DNA of 50,523 nt from an uncultured Lachnospiraceae bacterium (GCA_904395885.1 CAJFOF010000038.1:1-50523), one strand, 5' to 3'; positions 26,416 through 35,250 are shown, counted from the stretch's first letter. The notes: a model not told the origin generated them from the sequence alone. Translations and numbers: made by a program.

Positions 26416-28596
26416 TTACTGCCCTACACCAAAAAAATCTTCTGCCTTTGTCGTATACAGCACACTGCTGAACGGCGGCATTGCCGCTGTGATTTTTCCA
26501 TTTTTCACCGGCACCTTCAATTTTCCGACATTATACCCTTCTTCTGTCGTCATCATAATCCGGCTCAGTCCGGTTGTGTCGGTAACGCCCAACTCCCAGA
26601 CAGGCACTTCGATCTCCTGATCCGTATCACTGTTATTTAAGACAACCACACATTTGTAATCGCCATCCATTCTTCCATACGCGATTACCTGATATCCGGC
26701 CAGAAGCGGTTTTAAAGCACCTCTGTACAGTGCCGGAATCCGGTTGTGAATTCCCGTCATATACTTGTGAAATTCGATCAGTTCCAGATTCTCATGGCCC
26801 CATGGATACGTTCTCCGGTTATCCGGATCTGTAAAGCCGCACACCCCCGCCTCGTCTCCGTAATAGATTGTCGGAGCACCTGGCCAGGTCATCTGAACCA
26901 TCACGGCTTCTCGCATCACACCATAGTTCACACCCTCGGAGGCTGCCTCTGATCCTAAATCCCCCACCCGGCCGACCATCTTGTTGGTCCTTGTCAGAAA
27001 ACGGGAATGATCGTGATTAGACAATTCGTTCATGCTCACCAGTATTGAGGGCGTCTGCATCCTGCTCATGTGGTAGATCATAGAAGAAAAAAACACATTT
27101 CCGTCACCCAAAAGTGCCTCATTGTATTCGTCACTGTGTTTTTCCATCCCTGTCAGAAACCAGGTGAGCGGCTCCATAAAAGCATCGTAATTCATAACGG
27201 AATCCCACTGGTCTCCCTTCAGCCATGCTGCCGGATCCCCATAGTGTTCCGCTAAAATCAGCGCATCTGGATTGACTCCCTTTACAGCCTGGCGGAAGCG
27301 CTGCCAGAACCAGTGGTTATACTCAGCGCTGTGGCCTAAATCGGCCGCTACATCAAGCCTCCAGCCGTCCACACAATAGGGCTCTGAAACCCACTTTTTG
27401 GCAATGTTCAAAATATAGCGTTCCAATTTATCAGAACCTTCGTAATTCAGCTTCGGCAGCGTATCATGGCCCCACCAGCCGTCATAGCTTGCATTATAAG
27501 GCCATTCCTCCGGGCCGTCTTTATAAAAATGAAAGAATGTATGGTAAGGGCTGTCCTCTGAAATATAGGCCCCTGGCTCATAGCTGCCTTCTCTCTCATA
27601 GATCTGCTCCCGATCCATCCACTTATTGAAAGAGCCACAATGATTAAAAACTCCGTCAATGATGACTCGCATCCCTCTCTTGTGGATTTCCTGGACTAAT
27701 TTTAGAAAAAGAGCATCGCTGGCCTCCAAATTTTCCCTGGAAGCGGTTCTAATTACATAACGCTGGGCCTCTTGATTGTCCTTCGCATCGTCTTTCACCA
27801 GCCCTCCATTCTCCTCATCTTTTATGATCACGCCGAGATGGGGATCTATATGCTCATAATCCTGTATATCGTACTTATGATTGGAAGGGGAGACAAAAAG
27901 AGGATTGAAATATATCACCCGCACACCCAGACTCTGAATATAATCCAGTTTTTCCAGCACACCCTGCAGGTCGCCTCCATAAAACCGCCTAACATCCATC
28001 GCCTCTGGGGGAGAATCCCAATCTTTCACCTGAATAACCGGCTTTCCGATATAGACGTATTCGTTTGTCAGAACGTCATTGGACTTATCTCCATTGCAGA
28101 AGCGGTCCACCACGATCTGATACATAACAGCGCCTTTCGCCCACTCCGGCGTGTGAAACCCCGGAGTTATGCAGAATCCAAAGCACTCGCTGTTGTCCAG
28201 CGTGGCCCCCAGGCGGTTATAATAGCAGACCTCGCCGCCTGAAACCACCTGAAAAAAGTACCGGACGGCCTCACGCCCCACCTCGATGCTGCCGCTATAA
28301 TAATCAAACAGCTCGTCGCTCTCTGCTTTTGAAATCTCTTCCATAGTGTTCTGGCCGTGTATTCCGAGAAAAACATGATCCACATTGTCTTTCAGGGTCC
28401 GAAAACGGAGAAGCACGCTTTCTCCGGGATTTGGCTCCTCCGGGATCCGATAATCCCGTGTCTCAGACGCAAATAAAGCCTCTTTGTTGAGGGGAACCTC
28501 CCGCACTGCCGTCTTCCACTGGGAATTTCCTTTGTCATCGCCTACTCCGTTGCAATGCATGCCATCTATCTTAATACAATCAAAATCCATATTCAT
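26416..28596 (-). CDS. GH13 alpha-glucan hydrolase (neopullulanase/cyclomaltodextrinase-like)
   Basis: 726 residues, no signal peptide, so cytoplasmic. An N-terminal beta-sandwich (about 1-150, CBM34-like position) is followed by the (beta/alpha)8 domain starting at GAVMYQIVVDRFCNGD. GH13 conserved regions: VIIDGVFNHCG (region I), VDGWRLDVAADL (region II, nucleophile Asp), LILAEHYGDP (region III, acid/base Glu) and NELSNHDHSRFLTR (region IV, Asp). The long inserts and the C-terminal beta-domain suit enzymes attacking maltodextrin, pullulan or cyclodextrin. Start ATG 28596 follows CAGAGGAA. It is monocistronic, from the promoter at 28649-28677, and ends about 100 nt before the tRNA pair. I see no clear CcpA (cre) site. 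Confidence 0.9.
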   Translation of the reverse strand: MNMDFDCIKIDGMHCNGVGDDKGNSQWKTAVREVPLNKEALFASETRDYRIPEEPNPGESVLLRFRTLKDNVDHVFLGIHGQNTMEEISKAESDELFDYYSGSIEVGREAVRYFFQVVSGGEVCYYNRLGATLDNSECFGFCITPGFHTPEWAKGAVMYQIVVDRFCNGDKSNDVLTNEYVYIGKPVIQVKDWDSPPEAMDVRRFYGGDLQGVLEKLDYIQSLGVRVIYFNPLFVSPSNHKYDIQDYEHIDPHLGVIIKDEENGGLVKDDAKDNQEAQRYVIRTASRENLEASDALFLKLVQEIHKRGMRVIIDGVFNHCGSFNKWMDREQIYEREGSYEPGAYISEDSPYHTFFHFYKDGPEEWPYNASYDGWWGHDTLPKLNYEGSDKLERYILNIAKKWVSEPYCVDGWRLDVAADLGHSAEYNHWFWQRFRQAVKGVNPDALILAEHYGDPAAWLKGDQWDSVMNYDAFMEPLTWFLTGMEKHSDEYNEALLGDGNVFFSSMIYHMSRMQTPSILVSMNELSNHDHSRFLTRTNKMVGRVGDLGSEAASEGVNYGVMREAVMVQMTWPGAPTIYYGDEAGVCGFTDPDNRRTYPWGHENLELIEFHKYMTGIHNRIPALYRGALKPLLAGYQVIAYGRMDGDYKCVVVLNNSDTDQEIEVPVWELGVTDTTGLSRIMMTTEEGYNVGKLKVPVKNGKITAAMPPFSSVLYTTKAEDFFGVGQ

Positions 28597-28648
28597 ATAA
28601 AATTCCTCTGGTTTCAGAATTTACTGTCATTTTGGTTCCTGTATTATT

Positions 28649-28677
28649 ATTGTAAATGATTTTATCCCAATTCACAA
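28649..28677 (-). promoter_or_regulatory. Promoter of the GH13 gene
   Basis: TTGTGA (28672-28677), a 17-nt spacer, and TACAAT (28649-28654) on the minus strand, about 50 nt upstream of the ATG. Confidence 0.65.
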
Positions 28678-28772
28678 CTAAAAAAACACCCGCAAAAATT
28701 AGGCGTATTTCACATATCGTATACCGCCTCTGTTAAAATATAAAACCGCTCAGCAGAGTTTCCACAGCAAGT

Positions 28773-28802
28773 AAAAAGGCCAGCGGGGTAGCTGGCCTTT
28801 TT
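28773..28802 (-). terminator. Terminator downstream of ftsH
   Basis: AAAAAGGCCAGC and GCTGGCCTTTTT form a perfect 12-bp stem with a 6-nt loop (TACCCC on the minus strand). Symmetrical A/T ends make it bidirectional. It lies about 145 nt beyond the ftsH stop, leaving a long 3' region. Confidence 0.88.
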
Positions 28803-28946
28803 AGGAGAAGGTATTTCGTTTCTTATGGGGTGTAGCAAAAACTATATAATGTATTGGGGGGGGTTACGTCTATTATAATAGCATAGGTTTCAAAAAAAGT
28901 GTGCACAAACTTCAATTTTATTTTAAACTTTTTTTGTATACAATTT

Positions 28947-30767
28947 CTAAATTCTCTTTTCTTCTACCGAATGAAACAGTGCTTCAAACTCTGCCTGGCC
29001 GATCTTTTCTTTCTCAATCAGCAACTTACTGCAGGCGTGAAGGAAATCTGTATGCTCTGCAATGATCTCTTTGGCCTTCTCATAACATTCGTCAATGATT
29101 CTCTTGATCTCGCTGTCGATGACCGTAGCCACAGATTCCCCGTAGCTCTTGGTATGTGCCAGATCGCGTCCAATAAAGACCTCGTCTCCTTCATTGCCAT
29201 AATCGATCATGCCAACCTTTTCCGACATTCCGTACTGAGTCACCATAGCCCTGGCAATGGCTGTCGCCTGCTTAATATCCTGAGACGCCCCTGCCGTAAT
29301 GTCATCAAAGATCAATTCTTCTGCGATTCGGCCGCCAAGGGAGACCATGATCGTCTGAAGCATTTTCTTTTTCGTGATATAGAGGTCATCCCGCTCTGGC
29401 AGCGGCATCGTATAACCGCCAGCTCCATTTCCGGTGGGAATGATGGAAACCGTGTGGACAGGCCCTACTTCCTCCAGCAGATGGAACAGAATCGCATGGC
29501 CAGTCTCATGGTAAGCAGTGATCCGCTTATCCTTGTCAGAAACTACTTTGCTCTTCTTCTCTGCGCCGATGCCAACCTTGATAAATGCCCGGTCAATATC
29601 TGACTGGCGAATGAAAGTCCTCTCGTCCTTTGCCGCCAGAATCGCGGCTTCATTCATTAAGTTTTCCAGATCCGCTCCCGTAAATCCGGCGGTTGTTTGA
29701 GCCACTCTGTGAAGATCTACATCGTCTCCCAAGGGCTTTTCTTTCGAGTGGACTTTCAGGATCTCCTCCCTGCCCTTCACGTCAGGGCGACCCACTACTA
29801 CTTTCCTGTCAAAACGGCCGGGACGCAGGATCGCTGGATCCAAAATATCGACCCGGTTGGTTGCAGCCATTACAATAATGCCCTCGTTGATGCCAAATCC
29901 ATCCATCTCTACCAGCATCTGGTTCAATGTCTGCTCTCTCTCGTCATGGCCTCCGCCCATACCGGTACCTCTGCGGCGGGCCACTGCATCGATCTCATCG
30001 ATGAACACGATACATGGAGAATTTTTCTTTGCATTCTCAAATAAATCCCGGACTCTGGAAGCGCCTACACCTACAAACATCTCTACAAAGTCAGAACCGG
30101 AAATGGAAAAGAACGGAACGCCGGCTTCCCCGGCCACCGCTTTTGCCAAAAGCGTCTTACCAGTTCCCGGAGGACCCTCCAACAGAAGTCCCTTGGGAAT
30201 TCTGGCGCCCAGATTTGTATACTTTCTGGGGTTCTTCAGGAAGTCCACCACTTCTGCCAGCTCTTCCTTCTCTTCGTCCAAGCCGGCCACCATTTCAAAA
30301 TTGACCTTATTGTCCCTGGTCATTCTCGCCCGGCTCTTTCCAAAATTCATCATCTTGGCGTTGCTTCCGCCGGAAGCCGCCCGCATATTCATAAAGTTAA
30401 ACAGCACCATGATGATCACGGCAGAAAGTACAATGGGGAGAAAGATCGACAAAACGTAATTCTCCTGAGGCACATCGAATAATCTGTAATCGATATCCCT
30501 CGCTTTCAATTCTTCTTCAATCTCCGTTACATCGGAAACATAGACCGAACTGGTCCCACCGCCTCCGTAGTAAAGTTCTACCCGTCCGGTAGGCGTTGCC
30601 TCGTTGGGCCGGATCCATACCGCCTCAAAATTTCCGGCATCCAGGGCCTGATAAAACTCCTGCATGCTGAGAGTATCATTATTCCGTCCGGCAAATGTGG
30701 TGATGACCAGCACGAAAAGCACAATGATCAGCACCAGGCCGAACCCTTTATACTGCTGTTGTTTCAA
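28947..30767 (-). CDS. ftsH: ATP-dependent zinc metalloprotease FtsH
   Basis: 606 residues. Membrane-anchored AAA+ protease that degrades damaged membrane and regulatory proteins. Two membrane helices (about 7-26 and 105-125) flank an extracellular domain with a short GGGG loop. The AAA module shows [16 protein letters not shown] (Walker A), CIVFIDEID (Walker B), the pore motif FVGVG and RPGRFDR (arginine fingers). The protease has HETGH (zinc, catalytic Glu) and a distal Asp near DITAGASQD. It is the last gene of the spoIIE-tilS-hpt-ftsH run; its start lies 12 nt after the hpt stop. Confidence 0.97.
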   Translation of the reverse strand: MKQQQYKGFGLVLIIVLFVLVITTFAGRNNDTLSMQEFYQALDAGNFEAVWIRPNEATPTGRVELYYGGGGTSSVYVSDVTEIEEELKARDIDYRLFDVPQENYVLSIFLPIVLSAVIIMVLFNFMNMRAASGGSNAKMMNFGKSRARMTRDNKVNFEMVAGLDEEKEELAEVVDFLKNPRKYTNLGARIPKGLLLEGPPGTGKTLLAKAVAGEAGVPFFSISGSDFVEMFVGVGASRVRDLFENAKKNSPCIVFIDEIDAVARRRGTGMGGGHDEREQTLNQMLVEMDGFGINEGIIVMAATNRVDILDPAILRPGRFDRKVVVGRPDVKGREEILKVHSKEKPLGDDVDLHRVAQTTAGFTGADLENLMNEAAILAAKDERTFIRQSDIDRAFIKVGIGAEKKSKVVSDKDKRITAYHETGHAILFHLLEEVGPVHTVSIIPTGNGAGGYTMPLPERDDLYITKKKMLQTIMVSLGGRIAEELIFDDITAGASQDIKQATAIARAMVTQYGMSEKVGMIDYGNEGDEVFIGRDLAHTKSYGESVATVIDSEIKRIIDECYEKAKEIIAEHTDFLHACSKLLIEKEKIGQAEFEALFHSVEEKRI

Positions 30768-30779
30768 CGAATTGCCTCC

Positions 30780-31310
30780 TTACTGTTCCTGTTCTACGAC
30801 TCCAATGTATGGCAGATTTCTGTATTTCTGGTCGTAGTCCAGTCCATAGCCAACCACGAATTCGTCTGGGATAGTAAAACAGGTATAGTCCACATGAACC
30901 TGTTTTTTTACCCGGCGCTCCGGCTTATCTAACAGAGTGCACAGACGGATACTGCTGGGATTTCTTTTTTCTAAAATATCAATCAAATATGACAGAGTCC
31001 GGCCGGAATCAATGATGTCCTCCACAATCAGCACATTCTTGCCTGCCAGTGGCTCATCCAGATCTTTTATAATTTTTACCACCCCGCTGGACTCAGTGCC
31101 GCTCCCATAGCTGGAGACCGACATAAAATCCAGGCTTACCGGAACGGTCAGCCGTTTTGCCAGCTCACAGGTGAAAAATACGCCGCCCTTCAAAATACAG
31201 ATCAGGTGAATTTCTTTCCCTGCATAATCTTCATTAATGCGGGCCGCTACTTCATTGATCCTCGAGTTGACTTCATCCTCTGACAATAATACACGAATCT
31301 TATCTGCCAT
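30780..31310 (-). CDS. hpt: Hypoxanthine phosphoribosyltransferase
   Basis: 176 residues. Salvages hypoxanthine (and usually guanine) with PRPP to IMP/GMP. Motifs: LICILKGGVFFTCEL, MSVSSYGSGT, the PRPP loop VLIVEDIIDSGRTLSYL and a FVVGYGLDYDQKYRNLPYIG purine-binding region. It overlaps the tilS 3' end by 11 nt and precedes ftsH by 12, the conserved tilS-hpt-ftsH arrangement. Confidence 0.96.
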   Translation of the reverse strand: MADKIRVLLSEDEVNSRINEVAARINEDYAGKEIHLICILKGGVFFTCELAKRLTVPVSLDFMSVSSYGSGTESSGVVKIIKDLDEPLAGKNVLIVEDIIDSGRTLSYLIDILEKRNPSSIRLCTLLDKPERRVKKQVHVDYTCFTIPDEFVVGYGLDYDQKYRNLPYIGVVEQEQ

Positions 31311-32691
31311 GGTACTCTCCTCCGTTTATCTGCGCTTGTAATATAGTCTTTGTCTGGGGGCCTATTTTATAGTATTCGCTGATCCGATATCCGATAATCC
31401 ACAAAACATGGCTGCCGTCGGCCAAAAGAAAAACGGAATCTCTCAGCGAAGCAGGAATTTTTTCATCGATCATATAGGCCTTTACGCTTTTTTTGCCGCC
31501 GCCGGCCAGCGTAATAAAGTCTCCAGTCCGGCGTGTACGTACAGACAATATCTTTTTTATTTTATCATAATCAAACCATTTCGTATACTGGTTTTTCGGA
31601 AATTCACTGTTTTTTTCCCGCGGAAATACGGTAAATTCTACCTTTGGGGCCGCTGGTTCTGCTATCGTCTCCACATACTCTCTATCCCGGCGGATCAATC
31701 TGAGAGCATGGTATTCCCGGACTGCACACACACCATCTGACAGATCGGCCCGTCTCCCCACGGTTCCGGCCAGCAGATCCTGGAGCCGTTCCACGTGTCT
31801 GGCTGTCAGATCCCTCCTGGTTCCTGTCAGCTCTGCCAGAATGTCCTGGAGGATGTATGCCTGGAGAATTTCCGGTTCCTCTTCCAGTTCCTCCGGCAAT
31901 AGAAAGAATTTTTCCCGTCCGTTTTCTTCAAGCATGCGAATTTCTCTGCTTTCCATCCATTCTGCTGCCGCTTTTCGGATAAACTCGTCGGCCTGCCGGA
32001 TCCGCTCCCCTGCCTGCCGAATATGTTCTCCGGCCCGCGGATTCACTTTTTCTTCAATCAATGGCAGGATTTCATTCCGAATTCGATTGCGGGTGTACAG
32101 CATTGACAGATTTGTGGAATCCTGGCAATAATCCAGGGCGTTTTCTTTCAAATAGGTCAGAATCTCTTCCCGTTCCACGCAGAGCAGAGGACGTATGATT
32201 CTGCCGCGCACTGGACGGATTCCCCCTAATCCCAGAAGACCGGTCCCTCGAAATAAATTGTATAGGATTGTCTCTGTACTGTCATCTCCGTGGTGAGCCA
32301 CCGCAATCTTCACCGATTTTCCAGGCTCTTTTCGCTCCCAGGCATCTGCCTCTTTCTCCAACAGCTCATATCGCACCAGACGCCCGGCCTCCTCCTCTGA
32401 GCATCCCCGGCTCTCCGCATATCCGCGAACGTCTGCGTACAGAATGCAAACGGGTATTCCCCGGCTTTCGCAGAAAGCGCGGGTAAACTCTGCGTCCCGG
32501 TCTGCCTCTTCCCCCCTCAGTCCATGGTGAACGTGGATTGCCCGGATAGAAAAACCGATTTTCCCACTCATCCAGCTTAATATAGACAAGAGGCATACCG
32601 AATCCGCGCCTCCGGACACCGCCGCGATCACCCGATCCCCGGCTTCTATCAGTCTGTTCATTGCAATAAATTTTTCTACTTTTGTTTTCAT
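31300..32691 (-). CDS. tilS: tRNA(Ile)-lysidine synthase
   Basis: 463 residues. TilS adds lysine to C34 of the tRNA-Ile that reads AUA, using ATP. Motifs: the PP-loop AAVSGGADSVCLLSIL (residues 23-38), HVHHGLRGEEADRDAEF, VAHHGDDSTETILYNLFRGTGLLGLGGI, and C-terminal TilS substrate-binding domains ending RRTGDFITLAGGGKKSVK. Start ATG 32691, 27 nt downstream of the spoIIE stop. Confidence 0.95.
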   Translation of the reverse strand: MKTKVEKFIAMNRLIEAGDRVIAAVSGGADSVCLLSILSWMSGKIGFSIRAIHVHHGLRGEEADRDAEFTRAFCESRGIPVCILYADVRGYAESRGCSEEEAGRLVRYELLEKEADAWERKEPGKSVKIAVAHHGDDSTETILYNLFRGTGLLGLGGIRPVRGRIIRPLLCVEREEILTYLKENALDYCQDSTNLSMLYTRNRIRNEILPLIEEKVNPRAGEHIRQAGERIRQADEFIRKAAAEWMESREIRMLEENGREKFFLLPEELEEEPEILQAYILQDILAELTGTRRDLTARHVERLQDLLAGTVGRRADLSDGVCAVREYHALRLIRRDREYVETIAEPAAPKVEFTVFPREKNSEFPKNQYTKWFDYDKIKKILSVRTRRTGDFITLAGGGKKSVKAYMIDEKIPASLRDSVFLLADGSHVLWIIGYRISEYYKIGPQTKTILQAQINGGEYHGR

Positions 32692-32718
32692 CCCATAAGC
32701 TCCGTATGTTTTTCTATT

Positions 32719-34131
32719 CTACCGCCGTTTCCAAATTCCTGCCACCAGCGCTGTCATATCATCCCGAACCGCTTCACCAAAAGACGCCGCAAACTCCAAA
32801 ACCCGGCCAGCCATCTCCTTGGGTGGCCCAAAAGGCTGCTCTTCTAAAAATTCCCGCAGTACGCCTTCTTTGTCTTCTCCTGGCAAGGCCTCCAGAACGC
32901 CGTCGCTCACCATAAGAATTCTGTTATTGTCCCACAGCTTTTTTGACAGCAGCACCGGCTCAATAGGATTAAGTACGCCCATAGGCACCTCCGACGCCTC
33001 CAAAAGCTCCACACCGTCTTCATTTTTAATAAATGTGGCCGAAGCCCCCAGTTTCATCGCCTCCAGCACACCTGTATTCAGATCAATACAGCATAGATCC
33101 AGTGTGGCCGGATGCTGCTCTCCCGTAAGAAGGAGGACTGTGTTAACCAGTTTCAGCGCTGCTCTGGAAGAAAATCCGGTTTCCAGCAACTGCTCTGTCA
33201 GTTCGATTACTCTCTGACTCTCTCTGCTGGCTGCTTCGCCGCTCCCCATCCCATCAGACAGACTCATAATTACCTGTCCGTCCGGGTTCTGGCCAAATGT
33301 ATAATTGTCCCCAGAAACCTTCTGTCCATCCTTTGCTACCCAGGCTGCTCCGTAGAGCATCTGGTAGCGCCCCTCTTCGATCAGCCGGACAAGCGAGGGC
33401 TGCTTCCCGATCACGCTCCTGCTGTCCCTGGCCGCCTTCCATTGGCGGTTTCCCACAGCTTTACCCAGTATATGCGCCGCCTCGTTGGCCGTAATACAGG
33501 AATTTTTGGTCATATGGAGAGTCAGGTAAGCCTCTTTTCTCTGATTTTCATATTCCAGCATCAAAAGGTTGTCCACTACAATTCTCCGTCGGTGAAAAGC
33601 CCGCTTTACCGGTTCCTCCCAGACCGCCGTCACATCCGATGCAGATTCCATCTGTTTTGCAAACTCTTCCAGAATAACGGACAATTCCCTGAACTGGACG
33701 ATCACCGCATCTCTGCTTTCCAGAAATCGGTTTTTCCAGGACAAATTCATGGTGGCCCGTCCCAGATTCCGGTTTAACTGGACCATATATGTCTCTCTGC
33801 GGGGGCAGCTTTCAACAAACATCCTGGGCATATCCTTCTCTTCCACTCTGCCATTCTGTTCAAAACTCCTGAGCAGATAATATAAATAGTAATTGCTCTC
33901 CTTTTCAAAATCTGAAGACAGGCTACATTTTTTGCAGCTCCCGCAGACCACAGCGGCAGCCGTCTCCATCGCCATCCTGGCATCTTCCTCCGTCAGGCAG
34001 CCATTATCGTCATCTTCTACAAAAGCTCTGGCCAGCCGGCTCAGAGACGACGCCAAATCACTGAGCCGACTGGCCGTGTATACATTCACATCCGCCATAT
34101 CCCGGCGGCCTGCTTTCCGTTTCAACAGCAC
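32719..34131 (-). CDS. spoIIE: SpoIIE-family PP2C phosphatase lacking the membrane domain
   Basis: About 470 residues; B. subtilis SpoIIE has about 830, starting with ten membrane helices. Here no hydrophobic N-terminal domain exists: the protein begins with a short basic segment, then the SpoIIE central region with a CGSCKKC cluster, then a complete PP2C domain with SLSDGMGSGEAAS, KLGASATFI, MVSDGVLEAL and DDMTALVAG (metal-binding Asp residues present). SpoIIE dephosphorylates SpoIIAA to activate sigma-F in the forespore and helps polar division. Start GTG 34131: TTAGGAGGG precedes it by 7 nt, and the ATG at 34158 lies inside the predicted -10 box. Locus order (divIC-spoIIE-tilS-hpt-ftsH) supports it as the cell's SpoIIE. 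Confidence 0.88.
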   Translation of the reverse strand: MLLKRKAGRRDMADVNVYTASRLSDLASSLSRLARAFVEDDDNGCLTEEDARMAMETAAAVVCGSCKKCSLSSDFEKESNYYLYYLLRSFEQNGRVEEKDMPRMFVESCPRRETYMVQLNRNLGRATMNLSWKNRFLESRDAVIVQFRELSVILEEFAKQMESASDVTAVWEEPVKRAFHRRRIVVDNLLMLEYENQRKEAYLTLHMTKNSCITANEAAHILGKAVGNRQWKAARDSRSVIGKQPSLVRLIEEGRYQMLYGAAWVAKDGQKVSGDNYTFGQNPDGQVIMSLSDGMGSGEAASRESQRVIELTEQLLETGFSSRAALKLVNTVLLLTGEQHPATLDLCCIDLNTGVLEAMKLGASATFIKNEDGVELLEASEVPMGVLNPIEPVLLSKKLWDNNRILMVSDGVLEALPGEDKEGVLREFLEEQPFGPPKEMAGRVLEFAASFGEAVRDDMTALVAGIWKRR

Positions 34132-34156
34132 AAAAATCCCTCCTAACCTGCGTAAC

Positions 34157-34189
34157 ATTATATACAGGCTGGAGGGAAATATTTGTCAT
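34157..34189 (-). promoter_or_regulatory. spoIIE promoter: sigma-A-like boxes with a 21-bp spacer
   Basis: On the minus strand ATGACA (34184-34189) and TATAAT (34157-34162) are separated by exactly 21 nt, longer than the normal 17. The B. subtilis spoIIE promoter, activated by Spo0A~P, is known for the same 21-bp spacing. The -35 region TGACAAA also resembles a 0A box (TGNCGAA, one mismatch). The predicted start (about 34150) leaves a short leader with AGGAGG. Confidence 0.7.
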
Positions 34190-34214
34190 TTAAGGGACTG
34201 AAAACCTTCAAATC

Positions 34215-34225
34215 TTCCGACAAAA
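34215..34225 (-). promoter_or_regulatory. Candidate Spo0A-binding (0A) box upstream of spoIIE
   Basis: TTTTGTCGGAA on the minus strand contains TGTCGGA, one mismatch from the 0A-box consensus TGTCGAA with matching T-rich flank. It lies about 70 nt upstream of the predicted spoIIE start site. Confidence 0.5.
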
Positions 34226-34287
34226 CCTGCGCCGGAGATATTCTCTCTCGTTTCCTGGTCTTCGGCCGCAGAAAATCATCGCCGCTT

Positions 34288-34623
34288 TCAATCAACATTA
34301 GCTGGCTTAAGCAATATTTCGTCTGGATCTACCAGCCCCAGCTTCTCTTTTGCGACTTCCTTTATATATTCTTCCTTCTGGACATACTCTCGCTCTTCCT
34401 CCAAGTCCAAAGCTCTCTGTTCTTCCTCTTCTTTCTGAGCGGTAAGATTTTCCAGACGGATCTCATATTCCCGGTCAATGCTTTTTAAGGAGCTTCCCTT
34501 TATCTGAACTACCACTGCCAGGCTCAGTACCACTACGGTGATCCCCATCAGTGCCATCCGGTTGCCCCATTTGTCCTTTTTCTGCGCTCGTGAGCGTCTT
34601 GTTGCCCTCACTCTTCTCACCAC
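34288..34623 (-). CDS. divIC: DivIC/FtsB-like septum formation protein
   Basis: Up to 111 residues. A basic cytoplasmic start (VRRVRATRRSRAQKK) is followed by one transmembrane helix (MALMGITVVVLSLAVVV, about residues 23-41), a coiled coil of the leucine-zipper type (residues 45-80, rich in Glu/Leu), and the family ending EYIKEVAKEKLGLVDPDEI. It forms the FtsL-DivIC-DivIB divisome complex. The exact start is uncertain (GTG 34623 or the next GTG; ribosome site weak), but the transmembrane helix itself lies inside the reading frame of yabQ, so the two genes truly overlap by up to 149 nt. Position between yabQ and spoIIE matches B. subtilis. Confidence 0.88.
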   Translation of the reverse strand: MVRRVRATRRSRAQKKDKWGNRMALMGITVVVLSLAVVVQIKGSSLKSIDREYEIRLENLTAQKEEEEQRALDLEEEREYVQKEEYIKEVAKEKLGLVDPDEILLKPANVD

Positions 34624-34960
34624 TTTTTAATTTATGTAATCTTATTCTAAGCCATTTTACCGCTTTTTTCAATAGCTTTAAATAAATTCTGCTAAAACAT
34701 CGGTCATAGATTACCATCCCGGCAAAAATCCCGCCGATTACATATATGCGAATAATTCCATCGTTCTGCCGGTATAGCAGCAAAAAAGCCGTGGTTCCGG
34801 AATAGAGCCAGTAGATCAGATCTTCTATCCCGGTCAGGAACGAACCGTGACGAACAAAAATTCGCAGTATTCTCAGCATATCATAGCAAACCATCAGCCA
34901 CGCCCCTACTGCCAGGCTGGCAGCCGTCATCTTCAGTTCCCATATAAGCCCGCCAGCCAA
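34475..34960 (-). CDS. yabQ: Spore cortex protein YabQ
   Basis: 161 residues. The first 110 match the YabQ pattern: four hydrophobic segments including VGAWLMVCYDMLRILRIF, GIEDLIYWLYSGTTAFLLLY and YVIGGIFAGMVIY. YabQ is a membrane protein of the outer forespore membrane needed for cortex assembly in B. subtilis. The last 48 residues (EGNKTLTSAEKGQMGQ, GSGSSDKGKLLKKH) are polar, low complexity, and lie over the start of divIC in another frame; they look like read-through of a lost stop rather than a folded part. It starts 5 nt after the yabP stop. Confidence 0.85.
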   Translation of the reverse strand: MAGGLIWELKMTAASLAVGAWLMVCYDMLRILRIFVRHGSFLTGIEDLIYWLYSGTTAFLLLYRQNDGIIRIYVIGGIFAGMVIYDRCFSRIYLKLLKKAVKWLRIRLHKLKSGEKSEGNKTLTSAEKGQMGQPDGTDGDHRSGTEPGSGSSDKGKLLKKH

Positions 34961-34965
34961 GGCCC

Positions 34966-35250
34966 CTACTTAAACAGGCGGGAAAAAACAGATTCGCCCG
35001 ATTTTCTGAGAGATTCGTTGGAGGAATATACCAGGCTGTCCACGGTTCCGTCAATATCCACTTCGCCTTTTTCAATTGTCAGGCGGCTGATATGGAGGTT
35101 CTTTCCTTTCACAGTCAGCATTCCCTGATCTGTATCCAGAATAACCTGATTTTCATCAAAGGAGATTACATCCACTACTCCTGTTATATTAGCGCTTCCT
35201 CTGTTATAGAGAACCACCTTATGAGGCTTCGCACCCAGCTTTTCTTCCAC
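34966..35250 (-). CDS. yabP: Spore cortex protein YabP
   Basis: About 94 residues. Typical YabP features: HKVVLYNRGSANITGVVDVISFD, ILDTDQGMLTVKGKNLHISRL and EKGEVDIDGTVDSLVY. YabP acts with YabQ in cortex formation and is expressed under sigma-E in B. subtilis. The start is taken as GTG 35250 (VEEKLGAKPHK) because GGGAGG lies 7 nt upstream; the ATG at 35268 lies upstream of that ribosome site. It lies between rqcP and yabQ as in Bacillus. Confidence 0.9.
   Translation of the reverse strand: MEEKLGAKPHKVVLYNRGSANITGVVDVISFDENQVILDTDQGMLTVKGKNLHISRLTIEKGEVDIDGTVDSLVYSSNESLRKSGESVFSRLFK

Larger units (their letters stand above)
28597..28946. other. 350-nt gene-free stretch between ftsH and the GH13 gene
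   Basis: It holds the GH13 promoter (28649-28677), a strong terminator (28773-28802), a run of eight G at 28856-28863, a palindromic CTATTATAATAG (28870-28881) carrying TATAAT on both strands, and AT-rich sequence next to the ftsH stop. I see no open frame with a ribosome site. Confidence 0.6.

Noticed and set aside
28899..29603. 234-codon plus-strand open frame over ftsH
   Set aside because: Antisense to the FtsH protease domain, no start site, no domain.
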